From an uncultured Bacteroidia bacterium (GTDB lineage: Bacteria; Bacteroidota; Bacteroidia; Bacteroidales; UBA932), in NCBI GenBank assembly GCA_902784435.1, contig CACZUR010000003.1, positions 1 to 64,000 on the forward strand: a stretch of DNA of 64,000 nt, given 5' to 3'. The position numbers and the translations under genes were made by a program. Position 1 is the stretch's first letter. The number at the start of each line of letters is the position of its first letter. This document shows positions 1 to 9,695 of this stretch, in pieces. The notes under the pieces are model-generated. The model ran no database searches. It was not told where the DNA came from and worked only from the letters and a program-made list of their open reading frames with translations.

Positions 1-102
1 GCGCGCCGGATGGCGACGACCGCTCGCCTACAAAGATAAGACAGCGGTCTTGATTTTTATACAACGGGCCTAAAATCGACAGATTTTATATATATTTGTT
101 TC
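1..102. other. Leader region upstream of dnaE
   Basis: No coding region is seen here. GACCGCT (18-24) and AGCGGTC (43-49) form a 7-bp stem with an 18-base loop, followed by a T-rich stretch. This could be the terminator of a gene to the left of the window, but the loop is long. A TATATTTG box lies at 91-98, four bases before the dnaE ATG, and matches the Bacteroidetes -7 element TAnnTTTG. No good TTTG -33 element is found 19-21 bases before it. Confidence 0.35.
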
Positions 103-3100
103 ATGAGTTTCGTGCATCTTCACGTCCACACCCAGTACTCCATCCTGGACGGACAATCCTCCATAGAAAACCTCTTTAACCGGGCCGATGAGCTGGGAAT
201 GCCGGCCCTGGCCATTACGGACCACGGCAACATGTATGGCGTAAAGGAGTTCTTCAAGTACGCCAAGAAGCATCCGGACGTAAAGCCCATCATCGGCTGT
301 GAGGTGTACGTTACCCGGCACTATGACCATCGGCTCAAGGACAACGAGCACAGGGGGTATTATCACCTGATCCTGCTGGCTAAGAACTACCAGGGCTACA
401 AGAACCTGGCTAAGATTGTGTCCATCGGCCATATCGAAGGCAAGTATTACGACAAGCCCCGCGTGACGCACGAAATCATCGAGCAGTACCACGAGGGCCT
501 CATTTGCTCGTCGGCCTGTATGGCGGGAGAGATTCCCCGCGCTATCCTGGCGCACGACGACGAAGCTGTGGATAAAGCCATCCTGTGGCACAAACGCGTG
601 TTCGGGGAGGACTACTACCTGGAGGTGATGAAGCACAAGACGGAGGTCCCCGGCCTGGACAACGAGCTGTACAAAAAGCAGTGCTACTACTGCGAGGAAA
701 TCTTCAAACTGGCCCAGAAGCACGGTATCAAGGTCATCGCCACCAACGACGCCCACTTCGTGCGCAAGGAGGACGGCCCCGTGCACGACCGCCTCATCTG
801 CCTCACCACCAACGCCTATATCGACGACCCGGACCGCCTGCGCTATACCCAGCAGGAGTACATCAAGACGGAAGAGGAGATGCTGTCGCTGTTTCCGGAC
901 CATCCGGAGGCCCTGGCCAATACGCTGGAGGTGGCCGGCAAGGTGGAATCCTATTCCATCGACATAGACCCTGTGCTGCCTGTGTACGAAATAGATCCGG
1001 CTTTCATGGCCGATATCGACGCACACCTGGAAAAGTACAAGGATATCATCGATGCGGGCCGATGCGACAAGTACGGCACCTACCGCGGCGACGGTTTCTG
1101 CCACTCGGTGGCCTATCTGTGTCACCTTACTTACCTGGGCGCGCACGAGCGCTACGGGGAAACCCTGAACCAGGAGCAGCAGGAGCGCATAGACTTCGAG
1201 CTCAAGACCATCTGCCGCATGGGTTTCCCGGACTATTTCCTCATCGTCCAGGACTATATCGCCGCCTCGCGCGCCATGGGCTGCATGGTGGGGCCGGGCA
1301 GGGGAAGCGCCGCCGGTTCCGTGGTGGCTTACTGCCTCAAAATCACCAATCTGGACCCTATCCGCTACCAGCTCCTGTTCGAGCGTTTCCTGAATCCGGA
1401 CCGCATTTCCATGCCGGATATCGACGTAGACTTCGAAGACCTTACCAAGGCCCACGAATACGTGGAACGCAAGTACGGAGCCTCGCACGTGTCGCGTGTC
1501 ATTACCTTCGGTACCATGGCGGCCAAGAGCGCCATCAAGGATGTGGCGCGCATTTCCCATGTGAGCATCGACGAGAGCAACCGGCTCACCAAGATGGTTC
1601 CGGACCGCCTGTCGGAGAAAAAGGAGAAGGAATATCCCTTCAATCCCAAACTGGACGAATTGAAGCCCGGTTTCACGGTGGTGGAACGGGACGGAAAAAC
1701 CTACCAGGTGGGCCTGGAAGACACCGACGTTAAAATCACGCTCAAAAACTGCTACCGCCTGGTCCCGGAATTCATCAACGAACTCAACAACGGCCCGGAA
1801 ATCAACCGGGAAGTGCTCAAATACGCCCAGGCGCTGGAAGGCAGCGTGCGCCAGGTGGGCATGCACGCCTGCGCCACCATCATCGGCCGGGGAGACCTGA
1901 CGGACTATCTGCCCATCTGCCTGTCCAAGGATAAGGAAACCGGCGAAGACGTCCGTACGTCACAGTACGACGGCCATTATATCGAGGATGTGGGCATGCT
2001 CAAGATGGACTTCCTGGGCCTCATCACCCTGTCCATCATCCACAACTGCCTGAACCTGATCAAGGAGCACCACGGGGAGGATATCGACATAGAGGCCATT
2101 CCCATCGATGACAAGCCCACGCTGGAGCTTTACGGCCGCGGAGACACCACTGCCGTGTTCCAGTTCGAATCGGACGGCATGCGCAAATACCTGCAGCAGC
2201 TGCGCCCGGAGCGTTTCGAGGATCTGATCGCCATGAACGCCCTCTATCGGCCCGGTCCCATGGACTACATTCCCAGCTTCATTGCCCGCAAGCAAGGGGA
2301 GGAACCCATCGAATACGACCTCCCCGAGATGGAGGAATTCCTGCAGGATACCTATGGCGTAACCGTGTACCAGGAGCAGGTGATGCTGCTGTCCCAGAAG
2401 CTGGCCGGCTTCACCAAAGGCGAGGCCGACAAACTGCGCAAGGCCATGGGCAAGAAGCAGATAGATATCCTGAACTCCCTGAAAGACAAGTTCATGAAGG
2501 GCGGGGAGGCCAACGGTCACCCGGAAAAAGTGCTGGATAAAATCTGGAAAGACTGGGAGAAGTTTGCCCAGTATGCCTTTAACAAGTCGCACGCCACCTG
2601 CTACGCCTGGGTAAGTTATCAGACCGGCTGGCTCAAGTGCCACTATCCGTCGGAATTCTTCGCCTCCTGCCTGGACTGCGCCAAGAGCCTGGAGGAAATT
2701 ACCAAGATCATGGACGACTGCAAGGGCCATGGCATCAAGGTCCTGAATCCGGACATCAACGAAAGTGCCGCACACTTCACCGTGAACAAGAACGGAGACG
2801 TGCGTTTTGCCCTGGGCTCTATCAAGGGATTCGGCGCCAACGTAGTAGACGCCATCATCAAGGAGCGGGAAGAAAACGGCTTGTTTACAGATGTTTACGA
2901 CTTTGTGGAACGCATGTCCGGCAGCGTGAACCGCAAGAGTTTCGAGAGCCTGGTCCATTCCGGCGCCCTGGACAGCTTCGGGCACAAGCGCAGTATGTAT
3001 TTCCAGCCCGGCAAGGGCAACGCAGACCTGTTCATCGACCAGATTACCCGCTACGGAGACCTGTACCGGAGTGACGCCCTGAACGGGGCTGTGTCCTTGT

Positions 3101-3858
3101 TCGGAGACATGGAAGAGATGAAACCGGAACGCCCGCCCCTGCCGGCCGATGAAGGCTATATGGACGTGATGGAAATGCTCCAGAAGGAGAAAGAACTGGT
3201 GGGGATGTACCTGAGCTCCCATCCGCTGGACCGCTATCGGTTCGAAATAGACCATTTTGTGAGCACGCCCCTGGCCACGCTATCCAACTTTGTGTCGGAG
3301 TGTGAGTCACGTAAGAATACGGCCAAAATCAGCATCGCGGGCATTGTCACAGACTTCAAGCAGCTTACCACCAAAACGGGCAAGCCCTATTCCCGCACCA
3401 TGCTGGAAGACTACAGCGGCTCCTATGAGCTGTCGCTCTTCGGCAAAGACCACGAGACCTTCATGCAATACATGCAACCCAAGGCCACCCTGTTCCTGGA
3501 AGGCGAAGTGGGGGAGAAATTCTTCCTGAAGCCGGAAGAAAAGGCTGCGGGGAAATCGGCCCCCTATGCCTTTAAACTGAAGAAAGTGACGCTCCTGGGC
3601 AATGTCGCGGAAAGCAAGCTGGCGGGCTTCAGCATGGACATCACCACTCCGATGCTAACCCCCGCGTTCCGGGAGGACCTGGTGAAGGTGGTGAAGCATC
3701 ACAAGGGCGCCATCCCCCTCACCATCTACCTGTTCGATCCGGGTACCAAATACCGTATCCAATTCTATTCCAAGAAGTTCCAGGTGGCCGTGACCCAGGA
3801 ATTCATCCGGGACCTGCAACGGATCGGGATAGACCGGTACGAAGTTCAGAGCAAATAG
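103..3858 (+). CDS. dnaE: DNA polymerase III alpha subunit (DnaE)
   Basis: This is the catalytic subunit of the replicative DNA polymerase, acting at the replication fork with the sliding clamp and clamp loader. The 1251-residue product is within the usual DnaE length. The N-terminus is a PHP domain beginning FVHLHVHTQYSILDG, with a second PHP motif ITDHGNMYG near residue 40. The polymerase palm carries the catalytic MPDIDVDF motif near residue 436. The helix-hairpin-helix segment and the OB-fold region (near KISIAGIVTDFKQLTTK, about residue 1076) follow, as in DnaE1 proteins. The ATG at 103 is the natural start because the PHP domain begins immediately after it. No frameshift is seen. The gene ends in a clear terminator and converges with secDF across the repeat array. 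Confidence 0.98.
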   Translation: MSFVHLHVHTQYSILDGQSSIENLFNRADELGMPALAITDHGNMYGVKEFFKYAKKHPDVKPIIGCEVYVTRHYDHRLKDNEHRGYYHLILLAKNYQGYKNLAKIVSIGHIEGKYYDKPRVTHEIIEQYHEGLICSSACMAGEIPRAILAHDDEAVDKAILWHKRVFGEDYYLEVMKHKTEVPGLDNELYKKQCYYCEEIFKLAQKHGIKVIATNDAHFVRKEDGPVHDRLICLTTNAYIDDPDRLRYTQQEYIKTEEEMLSLFPDHPEALANTLEVAGKVESYSIDIDPVLPVYEIDPAFMADIDAHLEKYKDIIDAGRCDKYGTYRGDGFCHSVAYLCHLTYLGAHERYGETLNQEQQERIDFELKTICRMGFPDYFLIVQDYIAASRAMGCMVGPGRGSAAGSVVAYCLKITNLDPIRYQLLFERFLNPDRISMPDIDVDFEDLTKAHEYVERKYGASHVSRVITFGTMAAKSAIKDVARISHVSIDESNRLTKMVPDRLSEKKEKEYPFNPKLDELKPGFTVVERDGKTYQVGLEDTDVKITLKNCYRLVPEFINELNNGPEINREVLKYAQALEGSVRQVGMHACATIIGRGDLTDYLPICLSKDKETGEDVRTSQYDGHYIEDVGMLKMDFLGLITLSIIHNCLNLIKEHHGEDIDIEAIPIDDKPTLELYGRGDTTAVFQFESDGMRKYLQQLRPERFEDLIAMNALYRPGPMDYIPSFIARKQGEEPIEYDLPEMEEFLQDTYGVTVYQEQVMLLSQKLAGFTKGEADKLRKAMGKKQIDILNSLKDKFMKGGEANGHPEKVLDKIWKDWEKFAQYAFNKSHATCYAWVSYQTGWLKCHYPSEFFASCLDCAKSLEEITKIMDDCKGHGIKVLNPDINESAAHFTVNKNGDVRFALGSIKGFGANVVDAIIKEREENGLFTDVYDFVERMSGSVNRKSFESLVHSGALDSFGHKRSMYFQPGKGNADLFIDQITRYGDLYRSDALNGAVSLFGDMEEMKPERPPLPADEGYMDVMEMLQKEKELVGMYLSSHPLDRYRFEIDHFVSTPLATLSNFVSECESRKNTAKISIAGIVTDFKQLTTKTGKPYSRTMLEDYSGSYELSLFGKDHETFMQYMQPKATLFLEGEVGEKFFLKPEEKAAGKSAPYAFKLKKVTLLGNVAESKLAGFSMDITTPMLTPAFREDLVKVVKHHKGAIPLTIYLFDPGTKYRIQFYSKKFQVAVTQEFIRDLQRIGIDRYEVQSK

Positions 3859-3865
3859 CTTCCTA

Positions 3866-3892
3866 CGGACGCCCGAGGGCGTTCGTTTTTTT
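3866..3892 (+). terminator. Rho-independent terminator of dnaE
   Basis: ACGCCC (3869-3874) pairs with GGGCGT (3877-3882), extended outward by three further pairs, one of them a G-T wobble. Seven T bases follow. The hairpin starts 8 bases after the dnaE stop codon. Confidence 0.8.
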
Positions 3893-3896
3893 GTGT

Positions 3897-4527
3897 GTGT
3901 ACATACCTGGTATGTGCAGCGGGTTGGAGGCGGCTTGCGGCGGCTTCGGAGGCGGTTCCGGCGGAGGTATGTACAGCTGGAATGGCGTAGGAGGCCGTTT
4001 TCGTGTACATACCTGGTATGTACAGCGGCCAGGAAGGGGTTCTGGCGGAGGTATGTACAGCTGGAAGGCGCTGGGAGGGCGTTTTTGTGTACATACCTGG
4101 TATGTACAGCGGCCAGGAAGGGGTTCCGGCGGAGGTATGTACAGCTGGAATGGCGTAGGAGGCCGATTTTGTGTACATACCTGGTATGTACAGCGGCCAG
4201 GAAGGGGTTCCGGCGGAGGTATGTACAACTGGAATGCGCTGGGAGGGCGTTTTCGTGTACATACCTGGTATGTACAGCGGGAGGAGAAGGGTTCCGGCGG
4301 AGGTATGTACAGCTGGAACGCACTGGAAGGCCGTTTTTGTGTACATACCTGGTATGTACAGCGGGAGGAGAAGGGTTCCGGCGGAGGTATGTACAGCTGG
4401 AACGCGCTGGGAGGCCGATTTTGTGTACATACCTGGTATGTACAGCGGCCAGGAAGGGGTTCTGGCGGAGGTATGTACAGCTGGAACGCGCTGGGAGGGC
4501 GTTTTCGTGTACATACCTGGTATGTAC
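3897..4527. repeat. Tandem 84-bp repeats, each with a 19-bp palindrome
   Basis: Eight copies of GTGTACATACCTGGTATG start at 3897, 4003, 4087, 4171, 4255, 4339, 4423 and 4507. After the first interval of 106 bases, every interval is exactly 84. Each copy holds the inverted repeat GTACATACC-T-GGTATGTAC (for example 4005-4023; copy 1 has one mismatch). Within each unit, 35 bases further on, there is a single direct half-site GGTATGTAC followed by AGCTGGAA. Between these motifs the units differ by only a few bases. The array fills the space between the converging genes dnaE and secDF. Since 84 is divisible by 3, several frames stay open on both strands, but codon content and the mirrored frames argue against a gene. 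Its function is unknown; a minisatellite or protein-binding array are possibilities. Confidence 0.9.
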
Positions 4528-4585
4528 GGTGAGTGTGGATGGGTTTCCGGGCGTGACCCCGCGGCATTCCCCGAAAAGCCATAGA

Positions 4586-4615
4586 AAAAGCCGACCCCGA
4601 AAGGAGCCGGCTTTT
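4586..4615 (-). terminator. Terminator of secDF, possibly bidirectional
   Basis: AAAAGCCG (4586-4593) and CGGCTTTT (4608-4615) form an 8-bp stem around a short loop. Read on the minus strand, the stem ends in a T-rich tail. It lies about 65 bases beyond the secDF stop codon. Confidence 0.7.
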
Positions 4616-4680
4616 GCGTCATTTGCGTCATCCCAGCGCAGCAATTGCGCAAGGGAAGGGCGGGGCGACAAGACAGACAA

Positions 4681-7454
4681 TTACTTGTCGGCCTTGTTCT
4701 GTTTGCGCATGGTGGCATCGTACATGATGGGCGTGCCGATCATGATGGATGCGTAGGTACCGATGATCACACCCAGGCACAGGGCCACGGCCAGACCGCG
4801 GATGCTTTCGCCGCCGAAGAAGGCGATGGCAAGCATCGGGAGGAGGGTGGACACGGAGGTGTTCAGGGTACGGGTAAGGGTGGCGTTCAGAGCGGTGTTC
4901 ACCGTGTCACGGAAGTCTTCCTTCGGGTGCAGGCCCCGCTGCTCACGGATACGGTCGAAGATAACCACGTTATCGTTGATGGCGTAACCGATGATGGTGA
5001 GGATAGCGGCAATGAAGGTCTGGTCCACATCCAGGTTGAACGGCAGGATACCGTTGAACAGGGAGAAGAAACCAATGACGATGAGCGCCGTGTGGGCCAG
5101 GGAGACCACACCGCCAAGGCCCCAGGTCCAGCCCTTGAAGCGGACTGCGATGTAGGCGAAGATGGCAATCAGGGCCAGGAATACGGCGATGAAAGCGCTG
5201 CGGGTGATATCACGGGCGATGGTAGGACCTACCTTGTCGGAGGAAATGATACCGTTGGGGTTCTCCAGGGTGGAGTTGAAGTCTTCCAGCTGGATGTTCT
5301 CCGCGTAGAAGCCCTTGAGGGCGTTGAACAGCAGGCCTTCGATTTCGGCGTCTACACTGGTGCTTTCCTGGTCGTTCTTGTACTGGGTGGTGATCTTCAT
5401 CTGGGAGTCACCGCCGAACTGCTTCACCTCTACGGAATACTGGTCGATGCCGGCTGCGCGGGCGGCCTCCTCGAAGGTGGCCTCTACGGAAGCACGGACC
5501 TCTTCTGCGGTGACGCTCTTGTCGAAGCGCACGACATAGGTACGGCCGCCGGTGAAGTCTACACCGTAGCTGAAGCCCTTGAAGGCGATGGACAGGATGG
5601 AGATCACGATGAGGGCACCGGAGATGATGTAAGACCACTTCTTGGCGCCGATGAAGTCCCACTTGGTGTTCTTCAGGATACCCGCGGTGAGCTTGTTGGA
5701 CATGGCTACGGTCTTGCCGGCCTTGATGCGGTCGTCGAAGATGATGCGGGTGATGAAGATGGAGGTGAGCACCGAAGTGATGATACCGATGATGAGGGTG
5801 GTAGCAAAGCCCTGCACAGGACCGGAACCGAAGATGTAGAGGATGATACCGGTGATGAGGGTGGTGAGCTGACCGTCGATGATGGCGCTGTAGACCAGAC
5901 CGGCGATACCGGGCAGGGTAAGGACGGCGCCGAAGCTTACGAGCACGCCGAAGAGCAGGAGCACGTTGCACAGCAGGGCTACGTCGGCAATGAGACCGGC
6001 GCCCTGGTAGAAGAACACCATGTAGATGAGCACCAGGCAGAAGGCGATGAGGAAGGAGATGAGACCGGCCTTGATGGAAGCGCTACCCAGGGAAGGACCC
6101 ACGACCTGCTCCTGGATGATGGTGGCAGGGGCGGGGAGCTTACCGGATTTGAGCACGTTGGCCAGGTCTTCGGCTTCCTGCACGTCGAAGTTACCGGTGA
6201 TTTCGGAGGAACCGCCGGTGATTTCGGTGTTCACGGTAGGATAGGAATACACCAGACCGTCCAGGACGATGGCAACCTGCTTGCCGATATGGACACGGAA
6301 GGAGCGCCGTTGCCGCCCTGCTGGGCGCCGTTGAAGTTCACGCGGGCGTCGGTGACCACACCGCCGTCCAGGGGAGCCTTGCCGTCACGGGAGGTGGACT
6401 TGATGGCCACCAGTTCGTACAGGTTGTTGCCCTTGACAAGGTCTGTGGGTTTCACGGACCACATACCGCGGAAGCCGGCCGGCAGCACGTCGGCAGCCAT
6501 GGCCAGGTACTGGTTCACGGTAACGGTGTCCACACCGGCGGCGAAGCCCAGGCATGCGTTGTTCCAGCCGGAAGGGGAGAACACGCGGAACAGGGGATTG
6601 GCCACGGCGGTGCTGTCGCTCAGGTTGCCCAGGATTTCGGCCACGCGTGCATCCACGGCATAGAGGTCTACCTCATTGCCCTGGTAGGTGGGCCAGAATT
6701 CCAGGGAAGCGGTGCCCTGCAGGAGCTTGCGCACACGCTCAGGATCTTTCACACCGGGCAGTTCGATGAGGATTTTGCCGGAGTTGCCTACCTGCTGGAT
6801 GTTGGGCTGGGTGACGCCAAAGCGGTCGATACGGTTGCGGAGCACGTTGAAGGAGTTGTCCACGGCGCTCTTGGCTTCCTGGCGGATTACGCTGATCACC
6901 TGTGCGTTGGTGGCGTCGTTGGCCACTTTGTCACGCAGTTCGTAGGTGGCGAAAATCTCTGCCAGGCGGCGCTGAGGGGCCACCTGCTCCCAAGCCTGCT
7001 CAAACAGGCCGATGAAGTCTGCGCTGGAGGCGGTGTTGTTGGCCTTTGCCTGGGCCAGAGCGGCCACGAAGTCCGGGTCCGAGCTGTTGCCGGACAGGGC
7101 TTTGACAAGGTCTTCCAGCTGCACCTGCAGCATGACGTTCATACCGCCCTTCAGGTCCAGACCCAGGTTGATTTCCTTTTCCTTAACACTCTTGTAGGAG
7201 TAGCCCAGGAACACTTTTTCGTTGCTGATAGAGTCTACGTACGCTCTGTTGCGCACCGCCGCCACGGAGTCCTGTACGAATTCACGGACATCGGCGGCCA
7301 CATTGTTGGATTCTACAAACTGCAGGGCCTGTTCCTGGGCATACTTGGCTGCTTTCTTCTCCTGGAGACGGGTGACCAGGGTGAAGGACAGCTGCCAGAT
7401 GCTGGCAATGGCAAGGCAGATTGCTACGAATCTAATCCATCCTTTACTTTGCAT
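4681..7454 (-). pseudogene. secDF: SecDF protein translocase subunit, split by a frameshift
   Basis: SecDF is a membrane protein that uses the proton gradient to help SecYEG export proteins. Two overlapping reading frames together make one fused SecD-SecF of the Bacteroidetes kind. 7454-6231 encodes the SecD start (MQSKGWIRFVAICLAIASI, first membrane helix, and the periplasmic motif LGLDLKGGMNVMLQV). 6252-4681 resumes at YSYPTVNTEITGG and runs through the remaining SecD helices and the SecF half (FKGFSYGVDFTGGRTYVV). At about 6286-6297 the first frame leaves the family sequence just after GAPSVS, and the other frame rejoins it at IGKQVAIVLDGLVYSYP. The conserved stretch of about 15-18 residues that normally lies between them is missing. 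The change is therefore a deletion of roughly 50 bases that is not a multiple of three. It could be an assembly error or a real mutation; everything else is intact. Confidence 0.85.
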
Positions 7455-7527
7455 TTTTGTTATTGTTTAAATTATATCTTTTTTCCGTCTGCGGCAGCGT
7501 CGTTAGACACTACGGCAAAATAGGTTG

Positions 7528-7535
7528 CAAATTTA
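7528..7535 (-). promoter_or_regulatory. Possible -7 promoter box for secDF
   Basis: Read on the minus strand this is TAAATTTG, a match to TAnnTTTG, about 74 bases upstream of the secDF start. No clear -33 TTTG was found at the usual distance, so this is only a candidate. Confidence 0.35.
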
Positions 7536-7577
7536 CGATTTTTTTTCGGATTTGAGCACTTTCTCGTAACTATTTCT

Positions 7578-7585
7578 TAATTTTG
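7578..7585 (+). promoter_or_regulatory. Possible -7 promoter box for the PD40 protein gene
   Basis: TAATTTTG matches TAnnTTTG and ends 15 bases before the ATG at 7601. A TTTG lies at 7551-7554, but the spacing of 23 is longer than the usual 19-21. Confidence 0.35.
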
Positions 7586-7600
7586 CAGGCTGCATTGCGA

Positions 7601-9208
7601 ATGAAAAAACGCCTGATAGTCATATTTTCCCTGCTTTTGGCAGCGGGGACGGGTCTGCGGGGACAGGAAATCCTGGACCGTCCGCAACCCCTGGAGGTCC
7701 CCGTGGCGCGCGGGAGGCTGTCGCTGGAGCAGATGCTTCAGCGGGCCGACAGCCTGCACGCCGCCTTCCGCTTCCAGGAGGCTATCGGCCTGTATATGAG
7801 CATCTCCGGGGCCGATTTAAGCGCCCGTGCCCGCGAAGAACTGGACCGCAAGGTGGCCGCCTCGCAGAACGGCCTCAACATGACGGATTTCTGCGCCACG
7901 CCGCACGTGGTGGCCCGGCAGCGCTTCTCCCGGAAAGACTTTTTCCTCTTCTATCCGCTGGGGCAGCGGGCCTGGCGCCCCTCGCCCAATCCGCTGGATT
8001 CCCTTTCCGAATACCCCCTGTACTATCCCAAGGATGCCAAGGCCGTGTATTTTTCGGCCCTGGACAAGGCGGGAACGCGCAGCCTTTTCGTCACCGAAGA
8101 CCGGGATTCCCTCTGGAGTGCCCCCCGGCTGCTGTCCGAGGACGTCACCTCCACAGGCAGCGAGATTTTCCCCATGCTGTCCCCGGACGGAAACACCCTG
8201 TATTTTGCCTCGGACGGCCTGTTCGGCATGGGCGGCTTTGACCTGTATTCCTGCACCTGGGACCCGGAAACCCAGGGGTGGGGGAGTCCCGTGAACCTGG
8301 GCTTCCCCTTCAGTTCCCCCGGTGACGATTTCCTCCTGATGGATACCCCGGACGGCAAATATACACTCTTCGCCTCCAACCGGGAATGCTCCCGGGACAG
8401 CGTATATGTGTATGTGGTGGAATACGAAAAAAACCGTGCCCGGAAGGCTGTCCGCTCGTACGAGGAGTTGCGGCAGATCGTATCCCTGCGGCCGGAGAAC
8501 AATCCTTCCCGGATAGACAATGCATCGGCTGTGTCCGGCGGCGTCACCGACAACGCCAACACGCGCCTGTATATGCGTAAAAATCAGGAGGCCAGGGCCA
8601 TTCGCGACTCCCTGGACAGCTACCAAAAGGCCATCGACGCCCTGCGGACCCGGGTGGCCCGGGCGCACGAGGACGAAACCGCCGCCCTCACCGCCAGCAT
8701 CCGCGACAAGGAACAGGCCATGGCGCCCCTTCGCGTCCTGCTGGAAGAGACCGAACTGGAGATCCGCCTGGTGGAGCAGAGTTTCCTGCAGAGCGGCGTG
8801 GTGCAGCAGGGCGGCAACGAGGCCCGCGAGGTGGTGGGTTCCTCGTCCGGCTATACCTTTGCGCGGAATGCCATCGGCCCGCGCTTCAAGATGAAGCTGG
8901 AAAAGCCCGCCTCACGCCCGTATTTCCGCGTTTCTCCGGTGGGCCGATTCGCCCAGGACAACACCCTTCCGGCCGGCCTCGTGTATCAGATCGAGCTGTT
9001 TTCGTCGCCCCGGCATGCGTCCGTGGAGGACATCGGCGGCCTTTCGCCCGTGTACGAGCGCCTCACCTCCAATCTGCGCTATACCTACTCCGTGGGCCTG
9101 TATCCCACCTACGATGCCGCTCTCTCCGACCTGAACGTCGTGCGCCTGCTGGGCTTCCCCGACGCCCGCATCGTGGCCTTCCACGACGGCCGTCCCGTCC
9201 TGCGGTAG
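7601..9208 (+). CDS. Secreted PD40 beta-propeller protein with SPOR-like tail
   Basis: This is a predicted exported protein of about 535 residues. The preferred start is the ATG at 7601, which gives the signal peptide MKKRLIVIFSLLLAAGTGLRGQ; an upstream in-frame Met would precede the signal with six extra residues. Residues about 30-90 look helical and may form a short repeat domain (QRADSLHAAFRFQEAI). Two PD40-type propeller repeats follow, with signatures DGNTLYFASDGLFGMGGFDLY and DGKYTLFASN. A charged, probably coiled-coil segment comes next (DETAALTASIRDKEQ). The C-terminal 75 residues (YQIELFSS, then SVGLYPTYDAALSDL and GFPDARIVAF) have the look of a SPOR-type fold, which binds peptidoglycan in other proteins. 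The exact role is unknown. It is transcribed away from secDF and ends next to a repeat array. Confidence 0.7.
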   Translation: MKKRLIVIFSLLLAAGTGLRGQEILDRPQPLEVPVARGRLSLEQMLQRADSLHAAFRFQEAIGLYMSISGADLSARAREELDRKVAASQNGLNMTDFCATPHVVARQRFSRKDFFLFYPLGQRAWRPSPNPLDSLSEYPLYYPKDAKAVYFSALDKAGTRSLFVTEDRDSLWSAPRLLSEDVTSTGSEIFPMLSPDGNTLYFASDGLFGMGGFDLYSCTWDPETQGWGSPVNLGFPFSSPGDDFLLMDTPDGKYTLFASNRECSRDSVYVYVVEYEKNRARKAVRSYEELRQIVSLRPENNPSRIDNASAVSGGVTDNANTRLYMRKNQEARAIRDSLDSYQKAIDALRTRVARAHEDETAALTASIRDKEQAMAPLRVLLEETELEIRLVEQSFLQSGVVQQGGNEAREVVGSSSGYTFARNAIGPRFKMKLEKPASRPYFRVSPVGRFAQDNTLPAGLVYQIELFSSPRHASVEDIGGLSPVYERLTSNLRYTYSVGLYPTYDAALSDLNVVRLLGFPDARIVAFHDGRPVLR

Positions 9209-9216
9209 TCCGGATG

Positions 9217-9500
9217 GCTTGGATGGTGCAGGTTGCGGTTTATTTGGCGCAGGCTGCGGTTTGGATGGCGCAGGTGAGGTTCTGGATGGCGCAGGCTGCA
9301 GTTTGGATGGTGCAGGTGGGGGTCTGGATGGCGCAGGCTGAATTTCAGGGGCTATGCCGGCGCCATGGGAACGCACAGGATGACAATTCATGGCGCAGGT
9401 ATCGGCACTAGAATTAGACCTGCGCCAAATAAGCCCAGACCTGCGCCAAATAAGCCCAGACCTGCGCCGATAACGGGTAGGCCTGTGCCATCCCGCCCCC
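9217..9500. repeat. 21-bp tandem repeats in both orientations
   Basis: GCAGG within the unit TTGGATGGCGCAGGCTGCGG recurs at 9228, 9249, 9270, 9291, 9312 and 9333, with intervals of exactly 21. A further same-strand copy of TGGCGCAGGT lies at 9391-9400. From about 9417 the motif appears in reverse orientation as ACCTGCGCCAAATAAGCCCAG, two exact 21-base units followed by degenerate ones to about 9490. The array lies between two converging transcripts, the PD40 gene and tRNA-Ser. No coding evidence is seen. Confidence 0.85.
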
Positions 9501-9640
9501 CTGTCCCGCTCCGGCTAGCCCTGTCTTGCCCGCGGCGTCCCGTCGCATCCCGTCCTGCTCACCCCCTGTCCCGCTCCAGCAAGCCCTGTCCCGCCCGCGG
9601 CGTCCCGTCGCATCCCGCCTCATCCCGCCCCGCCTCGTCC
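9498..9640. repeat. GC-rich direct repeat, about 65-bp period
   Basis: CTGTCCCGCTCC begins at 9501 and again at 9566. Both copies are followed by related sequence ending GCGGCGTCCCGTCGCATCCCG. The block is very C-rich on the plus strand. No gene or known element is recognised. Confidence 0.7.
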
Positions 9641-9695
9641 ATCGCACACGAAAACAGCCAGCTGCTTGCGCAACCGGCTGTAAATCAATTTTTTG

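Noticed and set aside
3897-4527. CRISPR array
   Set aside because: The units are almost identical over their whole length with no unique spacers, the period is 84, and no cas gene is present.
3655-4756. Several overlapping ORFs on both strands through the 84-bp array, with repeated peptides such as VHTWYVQR
   Set aside because: The 84-base unit is a multiple of three, so frames stay open by repetition. Mirror frames on both strands are equally open, and the palindromes explain the peptide repeats.
4645-6663. Plus-strand ORF of 672 codons opposite secDF
   Set aside because: It is complementary to conserved SecDF sequence and has no domain or plausible start. Similar shadows occur opposite clpB (11943-14060) and the BACON genes (39770-42916).
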